This document shows, one piece after another, positions 1 to 8,206 of a stretch of DNA of 36,733 nt. The notes under the pieces were generated by a model, which worked only from the letters and a program-made list of their open reading frames with translations, had not been told where the DNA came from and made no database searches. The stretch covers positions 1 through 36,733 of the forward strand of contig CAXKVV010000693.1 in assembly GCA_964058805.1 (NCBI GenBank). Reading direction: 5' to 3'. The first letter of the stretch is position 1. Every line of letters starts with the position of its first letter. The DNA comes from Schoenoplectus triqueter. Taxonomy: Eukaryota > Streptophyta > Magnoliopsida > Poales > Cyperaceae. Made by a program: the position numbers and the translations under genes.

Positions 1-1
1 A

Positions 2-180
2 ACATAAGTAAGATGCTTTAGAAACTGCTATTACAAAAAGTGATTGAGCTTTTAACATTTTTGTTCATAACTACACATAATCTCATGGAAATTAATACAA
101 CTACTCCTAATTACGCCAATTGTAAAATTGTCCAATTAAAACTTCGATATGAATATTCTATAACGCCATTTTTGCACAAA
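2..180 (+). repeat. Monomer 1 (type A, 179 bp)
   Basis: Type A signature: TTTAGAAACTGCTA near base 18, CTCATAAC or TTCATAAC in place of GGCCGCATAAC, and ATGGAAATTAAT in place of GTGCAAATTAAT. The GTTTAAAC core is replaced by ATTACAAA. With monomers 2 and 3 it shares TACGC where most others have TATGCC, and a CTATAACGC-like segment before its end. Small deletions in the central T-rich part make it 4 bp shorter than usual. Confidence 0.93.
151..158. other. GAATATTC palindrome in the conserved monomer 3' part
   Basis: GAATATTC lies inside the conserved CTTCGATATGAATATTCTA stretch. It is exact in monomers 1, 2, 3, 9, 11, 12, 13 and 15 and mutated in the other seven. It matches the formal two-unit heat shock element pattern nGAAnnTTCn, but such a short AT-rich palindrome can occur by chance. 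Confidence 0.5.
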
Positions 181-363
181 ACATAAGTAAGATGCGTTAA
201 AAACTGACGTTTAAACAAGTTGTTTGGCTTTATGAAAATTTTTGGCCGCACAACTGCACATAATTTCGTGCAAATTAAAATAATTACTCCTGATTACGCC
301 TATTATAAGATTGTCCTATTAAAATTTCGATATGAATATTCTATGACGCTAATTCCGCGCAAG
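181..363 (+). repeat. Monomer 2 (type B, 183 bp)
   Basis: Type B, with GTTTAAAC at 209-216 and the dyad AACAAGTTGTT at 214-224. It shares TGGCTTTATGAAAATTT with monomer 4, suggesting that these two share a more recent ancestor than their positions imply. It holds the variant site at 281 (T in copies 1, 2, 4, 12; C elsewhere). Confidence 0.93.
209..224. other. Conserved GTTTAAAC core plus AACAAGTTGTT dyad (type B motif)
   Basis: Two overlapping symmetric elements: the 8-bp palindrome GTTTAAAC and the odd-length inverted repeat AACAA-G-TTGTT. In copy 1 the exact core occurs at 209, 575, 936, 1301, 1669, 1850, 2216, 2398 and 2581, that is in nine of ten type B monomers and no type A monomer. 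The exact dyad is in monomers 2, 8 and 15, with one-base variants in several others. The dyad symmetry and type specificity make it a candidate binding site for a dimeric protein. This is inference; no known factor is identified. Confidence 0.6.
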
Positions 364-546
364 ACATAAGTAAGATGCATTAAAAACTGTTGTCTGAACA
401 AGTTGTATGAGTTTTTCATAATTTTTGGCCGCGTAACTACATATAATTTCATGCAAATTAATACAATCACTCCTAATTACGCATATTATAAAATTGTCGA
501 ATTAGAACTTCGATATGAATATTCTATAACGCTAATATTGCACAAA
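364..546 (+). repeat. Monomer 3 (type B, 183 bp)
   Basis: Type B by GGCCGCGTAAC and ATGCAAATTAAT. It is the only type B monomer without an exact GTTTAAAC: the equivalent site reads GTCTGAAC. It ends with CTATAACGCTAA, as in the monomer 1-3 subgroup. Confidence 0.93.
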
Positions 547-729
547 ACATAAGTAAGATGCCCTAAAAACCTCTGTTTAAACTAGTTGTGTGGCTTTATG
601 AAAATTTATGGCCGCATATCTACACATAATTTGGTGCAAATTAATATAATCACTCCTAATTATGCCTATTATAAGATTGTTCAGTTAACACTTCAAAATG
701 AATATTTTAAGGCACTATATTTCCTCAAA
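547..729 (+). repeat. Monomer 4 (type B, 183 bp)
   Basis: Type B with GTTTAAAC at 575-582, followed by ACTAGTTGT rather than ACAAGTTGT. It shares TGGCTTTATGAAAATTT with monomer 2. The segment GATATGAATATTCTACGAC is strongly altered here (AAAATGAATATTTTAAGGC). Confidence 0.93.
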
Positions 730-908
730 ACATAAGTAAGATGCATTAGAAACTGCTATTTAGAAAAGTTAAGTTTTTTAAGATATTTGGCCTCATAACT
801 ACATATAATTTCGTGAAAATTAATATAATTACTCCTAATTGTGCCCATTAAAATATCAGCCGATTAGCACTTCGATATGAACATTCTACGACACTAGGTT
901 TGCACAAG
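730..908 (+). repeat. Monomer 5 (type A, 179 bp)
   Basis: Type A: CATTAGAAACTGCTA, CCTCATAAC and GTGAAAATTAAT. The GTTTAAAC site reads ATTTAGAA. A short deletion after AAAAGTT removes part of the GTTGTTTGAG segment and explains the 179-bp length. Confidence 0.93.
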
Positions 909-1089
909 ACATAAGTAGGATGCATTAAAACAGCTGTTTAAACAGTTGTTTGTGTTTATCAAAATTTTTGGCCGCATAAATACACATAATTTCATGCAAA
1001 TTAATATAATTACTCATAATTATGCCTATTATAAGATTGTCAAATTAACACTTCGATACGAACATCATAGGACGCTATTTTTTCATAAG
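909..1089 (+). repeat. Monomer 6 (type B, 181 bp)
   Basis: Type B with GTTTAAAC at 936-943. A 2-bp deletion compared with ACAAGTTG brings CAG next to the core and creates the perfect 12-bp palindrome CTGTTTAAACAG. It contains the shared C/T variant at 931 (T in copies 2 and 3). Its GAATATTC equivalent is altered to GAACATCA. Confidence 0.93.
929..950. other. Near-perfect 22-bp palindrome in monomer 6
   Basis: The central 12 bases (934-945, CTGTTTAAACAG) are a perfect palindrome. Extending five bases each side gives a 22-bp inverted repeat with a single mismatched pair, G opposite T, which would be a G-U wobble in a transcript. It recurs once per HOR copy. In copies 2 and 3 the C at the equivalent of 931 is T, giving a second weak pair. 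Confidence 0.75.
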
Positions 1090-1272
1090 ACATAAGTAGG
1101 ATACATTAGAAATTGCTTTTTAAACAAGTTGTATAAGATTTTTAACATTTATCGCCTCATAACGACACATAATTTCGTCAAAATTAATATAATTACTCCT
1201 AATTATGCCTATTAGAAGATTATCCAATTAACACTTCGATATGAACATTCTACGACATGAATTTCGCATAAA
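1090..1272 (+). repeat. Monomer 7 (type A, 183 bp)
   Basis: Type A: CATTAGAAATTGCT, CCTCATAAC and GTCAAAATTAAT. It retains TTTTAAAC, one base from the type B core, followed by AAGTTGTA. It resembles monomer 9 most among type A members. Confidence 0.93.
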
Positions 1273-1455
1273 AAATAAGTAACGTGCATTAAAAATAGCT
1301 GTTTAAACAAGTTGTTTGAGTTTTTTAAAAATTTTGGCTGCATAACTAGACATAATTTCACGCAAATTAATGTAATTACTCCTAATTATTCCTATTATGT
1401 GATTTTCCAATTAACACTCCAATATGAATATCCTATAACTGTAATTTTTCATAAA
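1273..1455 (+). repeat. Monomer 8 (type B, 183 bp in copy 1, 184 in most)
   Basis: Type B with GTTTAAAC at 1301-1308 and an exact AACAAGTTGTT dyad. Its start landmark is altered to AAATAAGTAACGTGC. The T tract at 1321-1326 is six T in copies 1 and 12 and seven in the other complete copies; it is one of the two length-variable sites of the HOR. Confidence 0.93.
1321..1326. repeat. Length-variable T tract, monomer 8
   Basis: Six T in copies 1 and 12, seven T in copies 2 to 11 and 13. Together with the monomer 11 tract it accounts for every length difference between complete HOR copies. Confidence 0.9.
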
Positions 1456-1638
1456 ACATAAATAAAATACATTTGAAATTGCTTTTTAAACTAGTTGTTT
1501 AAGATTTTCAAAATTTATTGTCTCATAACTACATATAATTTCATAAAAATTAACATAATTACGTCTATTTGTGCCTATTAGAAGATTATCCAATTAATAC
1601 CTCGATATGAATATTCTACGACACCAAGTTTGCACAAA
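1456..1638 (+). repeat. Monomer 9 (type A, 183 bp)
   Basis: Type A: CATTTGAAATTGCT, GTCTCATAAC and ATAAAAATTAAC. Its start landmark is eroded to ACATAAATAAAATAC. It keeps TTTTAAACTAGTTGTT. The segment ATTACGTCTATTTGTGCC is specific to this monomer. Confidence 0.93.
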
Positions 1639-1822
1639 ACGTAGGTAAGATGCATTAAAAGAACGACAGTTTAAACTAGCTGATTGAGTTTGTCAAATTT
1701 TTTACCGCATAACTACATATAATTTCGTGCAAATTAATATAATTACTTCTAATTATGTCTATTATAAGATTATCCAATTAAAACTTCGATATAAACATTC
1801 TACGACGCAAATTTGGCACAAA
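1639..1822 (+). repeat. Monomer 10 (type B, 184 bp)
   Basis: Type B with GTTTAAAC at 1669-1676. Its landmark reads ACGTAGGTAAGATGC, and a small insertion (AAAAGAACGACAG) lengthens it. Site 1706 separates haplotype III (G) from haplotypes I and II (C). Confidence 0.93.
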
Positions 1823-2003
1823 ACATAAGTAGATGCATTACAAACTGCTGTTTAAACAAGTTATTTGGCTTTTTTTTAATTTTTGGTCGCCTAAACACAC
1901 ATAATTTCGTGTGAATTCATATAATTACTCCTGATCATGTCTATTATAAGATTGTTTAATAACACTTCGATATGAATATTCTACGAATCTATTTTTTCTC
2001 AAA
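1823..2003 (+). repeat. Monomer 11 (type B, 181 bp in copy 1)
   Basis: Type B with GTTTAAAC at 1850-1857. One A is missing from the landmark (ACATAAGTAGATGC). The T8-AA-T5 tract beginning at 1870 varies between copies (8, 9 or 10 T; AA or AAA). Site 1891 is the best haplotype marker: C for I, A for II, G for III. Confidence 0.93.
1870..1884. repeat. Length-variable T/A tract, monomer 11
   Basis: The tract is T8-AA-T5 in copies 1, 2, 7, 9, 10, 11 and 12, T8-AAA-T5 in copies 3, 5, 6 and 8, T10-AA-T5 in copy 4 and T9-AA-T5 in copy 13. The differences follow haplotype except in copies 4 and 13. Confidence 0.88.
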
Positions 2004-2187
2004 ACATAAGTAAGATGCATTAGAAACAGCTATTTAAAAAAAGCTATTTGACTATTTCAATATTTTTGACCCCGTAACTACACATAATTCAGTGAAAATT
2101 AACATAATCACTCCTAATTATCCCTATAAAAAGATTATCTAATTAACACTCCAACATGAATATTCTACAACACTAATTCTGCACAAA
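2004..2187 (+). repeat. Monomer 12 (type A, 184 bp)
   Basis: Type A: CATTAGAAACAGCTA, CCCCGTAAC and GTGAAAATTAAC. The core site is ATTTAAAA. Two haplotype markers lie here: 2005 (C in I and III, T in II) and 2052 (C in I and III, G in II). The preceding junction reads TTTTTTCTCAAAACAT rather than TTTTGCACAAAACAT. Confidence 0.93.
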
Positions 2188-2369
2188 ACATAAGTGGGAG
2201 GCTTTCAAAACAGCTGTTTAAACAAAGTTGTTTGGGTTTTTTAAAATTTTCGGCCGCATAATTACACATAATTTCATATAAATCAATATAATTACTCCTA
2301 ACATGCCTATTATAAGATCTTCTAATTAAAACAGCGATACGAATATTCTACGGCACTAATTTTACACAG
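2188..2369 (+). repeat. Monomer 13 (type B, 182 bp)
   Basis: Type B with GTTTAAAC at 2216-2223 preceded by CAGCT. The start is ACATAAGTGGGAGGC. It shares ATATAAAT in place of GTGCAAAT with monomers 14 and, nearly, 15, so these three form a subgroup. Site 2231 is G in haplotype II copies 3 to 6 and 8. Confidence 0.93.
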
Positions 2370-2552
2370 ATATAAGTAAGATGCATTAAAAACAACTGTT
2401 TAAACGAGTTATTTGAGTTTTTCAAAATTATTGGCTGCATAACTGCACATAATTTCATATAAATTTCTATAATTACTCCTAAATATGTCTATAATAAGAT
2501 TTTCCTGTTAAAACTACGAGATGAATGTTATACAACACTAATTTTGCACAAA
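2370..2552 (+). repeat. Monomer 14 (type B, 183 bp)
   Basis: Type B with GTTTAAAC at 2398-2405. Its landmark reads ATATAAGTAAGATGC. The GATATGAATATTC segment is altered to GAGATGAATGTTA. Site 2507 is G only in copies 1 and 2, A elsewhere. Confidence 0.93.
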
Positions 2553-2735
2553 ACATAAGTAATATGCATTAACAACTGCCGTTTAAACAAGTTGTTTGAT
2601 CGTTCCAAAGTTTTTGGCTGCATAAATGTACATAATTTCGTATAAATTAATATAATTACTCTTAATCATGTCTTTTATATGATTTTTCAATGAACACGTT
2701 GATATGAATATTCTACGATACTAATTTATCACAAA
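2553..2735 (+). repeat. Monomer 15 (type B, 183 bp)
   Basis: Type B with GTTTAAAC at 2581-2588 and an exact AACAAGTTGTT dyad. Diagnostic sequence is TTTGATCGTTCCAAAG. Its end, TTTATCACAAAACAT, leads into type A monomer 1 and differs from the usual TTTTGCACAAAACAT. Confidence 0.93.
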
Positions 2736-5470
2736 ACATAAGTAAGATGCTTTAGAAACTGCTATTACAAAAAGTGATTGAGCTTTTAACATTTTTGCTC
2801 ATAACTACACATAATCTCATGGAAATTAATACAACTACTCCTAATTACGCCAATTGTAAAATTGTCCAATTAAAACTTCGATATGAATATTCTATAACGC
2901 CATTTTTGCACAAAACATAAGTAAGATGCGTTAAAAACTGGCGTTTAAACAAGTTGTTTGGCTTTATGAAAATTTTTGGCCGCACAACTGCACATAATTT
3001 CGTGCAAATTAAAATAATTACTCCTGATTACGCCTATTATAAGATTGTCCTATTAAAATTTCGATATGAATATTCTATGACGCTAATTCCGCGCAAGACA
3101 TAAGTAAGATGCATTAAAAACTGTTGTCTGAACAAGTTGTATGAGTTTTTCATAATTTTTGGCCGCGTAACTACATATAATTTCATGCAAATTAATACAA
3201 TCACTCCTAATTACGCATATTATAAAATTGTCGAATTAGAACTTCGATATGAATATTCTATAACGCTAATATTGCACAAAACATAAGTAAGATGCCCTAA
3301 AAACCTCTGTTTAAACTAGTTGTGTGGCTTTATGAAAATTTATGGCCGCATATCTACACATAATTTGGTGCAAATTAATATAATCACTCCTAATTATGCC
3401 TATTATAAGATTGTTCAGTTAACACTTCAAAATGAATATTTTAAGGCACTATATTTCCTCAAAACATAAGTAAGATGCATTAGAAACTGCTATTTAGAAA
3501 AGTTAAGTTTTTTAAGATATTTGGCCTCATAACTACATATAATTTCGTGAAAATTAATATAATTACTCCTAATTGTGCCCATTAAAATATCAGCCGATTA
3601 GCACTTCGATATGAACATTCTACGACACTAGGTTTGCACAAGACATAAGTAGGATGCATTAAAATAGCTGTTTAAACAGTTGTTTGTGTTTATCAAAATT
3701 TTTGGCCGCATAAATACACATAATTTCATGCAAATTAATATAATTACTCATAATTATGCCTATTATAAGATTGTCAAATTAACACTTCGATACGAACATC
3801 ATAGGACGCTATTTTTTCATAAGACATAAGTAGGATACATTAGAAATTGCTTTTTAAACAAGTTGTATAAGATTTTTAACATTTATCGCCTCATAACGAC
3901 ACATAATTTCGTCAAAATTAATATAATTACTCCTAATTATGCCTATTAGAAGATTATCCAATTAACACTTCGATATGAACATTCTACGACATGAATTTCG
4001 CATAAAAAATAAGTAACGTGCATTAAAAATAGCTGTTTAAACAAGTTGTTTGAGTTTTTTTAAAAATTTTGGCTGCATAACTAGACATAATTTCACGCAA
4101 ATTAATGTAATTACTCCTAATTATTCCTATTATGTGATTTTCCAATTAACACTCCAATATGAATATCCTATAACTGTAATTTTTCATAAAACATAAATAA
4201 AATACATTTGAAATTGCTTTTTAAACTAGTTGTTTAAGATTTTCAAAATTTATTGTCTCATAACTACATATAATTTCATAAAAATTAACATAATTACGTC
4301 TATTTGTGCCTATTAGAAGATTATCCAATTAATACCTCGATATGAATATTCTACGACACCAAGTTTGCACAAAACGTAGGTAAGATGCATTAAAAGAACG
4401 ACAGTTTAAACTAGCTGATTGAGTTTGTCAAATTTTTTACCGCATAACTACATATAATTTCGTGCAAATTAATATAATTACTTCTAATTATGTCTATTAT
4501 AAGATTATCCAATTAAAACTTCGATATAAACATTCTACGACGCAAATTTGGCACAAAACATAAGTAGATGCATTACAAACTGCTGTTTAAACAAGTTATT
4601 TGGCTTTTTTTTAATTTTTGGTCGCCTAAACACACATAATTTCGTGTGAATTCATATAATTACTCCTGATCATGTCTATTATAAGATTGTTTAATAACAC
4701 TTCGATATGAATATTCTACGAATCTATTTTTTCTCAAAACATAAGTAAGATGCATTAGAAACAGCTATTTAAAAAAAGCTATTTGACTATTTCAATATTT
4801 TTGACCCCGTAACTACACATAATTCAGTGAAAATTAACATAATCACTCCTAATTATCCCTATAAAAAGATTATCTAATTAACACTCCAACATGAATATTC
4901 TACAACACTAATTCTGCACAAAACATAAGTGGGAGGCTTTCAAAACAGCTGTTTAAACAAAGTTGTTTGGGTTTTTTAAAATTTTCGGCCGCATAATTAC
5001 ACATAATTTCATATAAATCAATATAATTACTCCTAACATGCCTATTATAAGATCTTCTAATTAAAACAGCGATACGAATATTCTACGGCACTAATTTTAC
5101 ACAGATATAAGTAAGATGCATTAAAAACAACTGTTTAAACGAGTTATTTGAGTTTTTCAAAATTATTGGCTGCATAACTGCACATAATTTCATATAAATT
5201 TCTATAATTACTCCTAAATATGTCTATAATAAGATTTTCCTGTTAAAACTACGAGATGAATGTTATACAACACTAATTTTGCACAAAACATAAGTAATAT
5301 GCATTAACAACTGCCGTTTAAACAAGTTGTTTGATCGTTCCAAAGTTTTTGGCTGCATAAATGTACATAATTTCGTATAAATTAATATAATTACTCTTAA
5401 TCATGTCTTTTATATGATTTTTCAATGAACACGTTGATATGAATATTCTACGATACTAATTTATCACAAA
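2736..5470 (+). repeat. HOR copy 2 (2735 bp, haplotype I)
   Basis: It carries the same haplotype I bases as copy 1 in monomers 10 to 14, including the rare G in monomer 14 (equivalent of 2507) found only in copies 1 and 2. It differs from copy 1 by seven T in the monomer 8 tract, which accounts for the extra base. It also has T instead of C in monomer 6 (equivalent of 931), a variant shared only with the adjacent copy 3. Confidence 0.97.
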
Positions 5471-8206
5471 ACATAAGTAAGATGCTTTAGAAACTGCTAT
5501 TACAAAAAGTGATTGAGCTTTTAACATTTTTGCTCATAACTACACATAATCTCATGGAAATTAATACAACTACTCCTAATTACGCCAATTGTAAAATTGT
5601 CCAATTAAAACTTCGATATGAATATTCTATAACGCCATTTTTGCACAAAACATAAGTAAGATGCGTTAAAAACTGGCGTTTAAACAAGTTGTTTGGCTTT
5701 ATGAAAATTTTTGGCCGCACAACTGCACATAATTTCGTGCAAATTAAAACAATTACTCCTGATTACGCCTATTATAAGATTGTCCTATTAAAATTTCGAT
5801 ATGAATATTCTATGACGCTAATTCCGCGCAAGACATAAGTAAGATGCATTAAAAACTGTTGTCTGAACAAGTTGTATGAGTTTTTCATAATTTTTGGCCG
5901 CGTAACTACATATAATTTCATGCAAATTAATACAATCACTCCTAATTACGCATATTATAAAATTGTCGAATTAGAACTTCGATATGAATATTCTATAACG
6001 CTAATATTGCACAAAACATAAGTAAGATGCCCTAAAAACCTCTGTTTAAACTAGTTGTGTGGCTTTATGAAAATTTATGGCCGCATATCTACACATAATT
6101 TGGTGCAAATTAATATAATCACTCCTAATTATGCCTATTATAAGATTGTTCAGTTAACACTTCAAAATGAATATTTTAAGGCACTATATTTCCTCAAAAC
6201 ATAAGTAAGATGCATTAGAAACTGCTATTTAGAAAAGTTAAGTTTTTTAAGATATTTGGCCTCATAACTACATATAATTTCGTGAAAATTAATATAATTA
6301 CTCCTAATTGTGCCCATTAAAATATCAGCCGATTAGCACTTCGATATGAACATTCTACGACACTAGGTTTGCACAAGACATAAGTAGGATGCATTAAAAT
6401 AGCTGTTTAAACAGTTGTTTGTGTTTATCAAAATTTTTGGCCGCATAAATACACATAATTTCATGCAAATTAATATAATTACTCATAATTATGCCTATTA
6501 TAAGATTGTCAAATTAACACTTCGATACGAACATCATAGGACGCTATTTTTTCATAAGACATAAGTAGGATACATTAGAAATTGCTTTTTAAACAAGTTG
6601 TATAAGATTTTTAACATTTATCGCCTCATAACGACACATAATTTCGTCAAAATTAATATAATTACTCCTAATTATGCCTATTAGAAGATTATCCAATTAA
6701 CACTTCGATATGAACATTCTACGACATGAATTTCGCATAAAAAATAAGTAACGTGCATTAAAAATAGCTGTTTAAACAAGTTGTTTGAGTTTTTTTAAAA
6801 ATTTTGGCTGCATAACTAGACATAATTTCACGCAAATTAATGTAATTACTCCTAATTATTCCTATTATGTGATTTTCCAATTAACACTCCAATATGAATA
6901 TCCTATAACTGTAATTTTTCATAAAACATAAATAAAATACATTTGAAATTGCTTTTTAAACTAGTTGTTTAAGATTTTCAAAATTTATTGTCTCATAACT
7001 ACATATAATTTCATAAAAATTAACATAATTACGTCTATTTGTGCCTATTAGAAGATTATCCAATTAATACCTCGATATGAATATTCTACGACACCAAGTT
7101 TGCACAAAACGTAGGTAAGATGCATTAAAAGAACGACAGTTTAAACTAGCTGATTGAGTTTGTCAAATTTTTTACCGCATAACTACATATAATTTCGTGC
7201 AAATTAATATAATTACTTCTAATTATGTCTATTATAAGATTATCCAATTAAAACTTCGATATAAACATTCTACGACGCAAATTTGGCACAAAACATAAGT
7301 AGATGCATTACAAACTGCTGTTTAAACAAGTTATTTGGCTTTTTTTTAAATTTTTGGTCGCATAAACACACATAATTTCGTGTGAATTCATATAATTACT
7401 CCTGATCATGTCTATTATAAGATTGTTTAATAACACTTCGATATGAATATTCTACGAATCTATTTTTTCTCAAAATATAAGTAAGATGCATTAGAAACAG
7501 CTATTTAAAAAAAGCTATTTGAGTATTTCAATATTTTTGACCCCGTAACTACACATAATTCAGTGAAAATTAACATAATCACTCCTAATTATCCCTATAA
7601 AAAGATTATCTAATTAACACTCCAACATGAATATTCTACAACACTAATTCTGCACAAAACATAAGTGGGAGGCTTTCAAAACAGCTGTTTAAACAAAGTT
7701 GGTTGGGTTTTTTAAAATTTTCGGCCGCATAATTACACATAATTTCATATAAATCAATATAATTACTCCTAACATGCCTATTATAAGATCTTCTAATTAA
7801 AACAGCGATACGAATATTCTACGGCACTAATTTTACACAGATATAAGTAAGATGCATTAAAAACAACTGTTTAAACGAGTTATTTGAGTTTTTCAAAATT
7901 ATTGGCTGCATAACTGCACATAATTTCATATAAATTTCTATAATTACTCCTAAATATGTCTATAATAAGATTTTCCTATTAAAACTACGAGATGAATGTT
8001 ATACAACACTAATTTTGCACAAAACATAAGTAATATGCATTAACAACTGCCGTTTAAACAAGTTGTTTGATCGTTCCAAAGTTTTTGGCTGCATAAATGT
8101 ACATAATTTCGTATAAATTAATATAATTACTCTTAATCATGTCTTTTATATGATTTTTCAATGAACACGTTGATATGAATATTCTACGATACTAATTTAT
8201 CACAAA
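5471..8206 (+). repeat. HOR copy 3 (2736 bp, haplotype II)
   Basis: This is the first haplotype II unit. Monomer 11 reads TCGCATAAAC after a T8-AAA-T5 tract, monomer 12 begins ATATAAG and contains TTTGAGTATT, and monomer 13 has GTTGGTTGGG. The extra A in monomer 11 explains the extra base over copy 2. It keeps the T in monomer 6 seen in copy 2, so this variant crosses the haplotype I/II boundary. Confidence 0.97.

Larger units (their letters stand above)
2..2735 (+). repeat. HOR copy 1 (2734 bp, haplotype I), reference unit
   Basis: This copy contains monomers 1 to 15 and is used here as the coordinate reference. Shared variant sites are at 281 (T), 931 (C), 1321-1326 (six T), 1706 (C), 1891 (C), 2005 (C), 2052 (C), 2231 (T) and 2507 (G). 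It has two changes not seen in other copies: T at 64, where the others have C, and A at 207, where most have G. It shares the six-T tract in monomer 8 only with copy 12. Confidence 0.97.

Noticed and set aside
260..280. Possible CENP-B box in TTTCGTGCAAATTAAT.
   Set aside because: It shares TTCG and one A with the box pattern nTTCGnnnnAnnCGGGn but has no CGGG. The resemblance is too weak to call.
232..369. A 45-codon open frame starting at ATG in monomer 2, repeated in every HOR copy; the open stretch upstream of the ATG is longer in copies without the TGA at 205-207.
   Set aside because: It recurs only because the repeat recurs, it ends at the TAA built into the ACATAAG landmark, has no ribosome binding or promoter context, and monomers 3 to 15 do not preserve the frame. 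Satellite DNA this AT-rich throws up short frames by chance.
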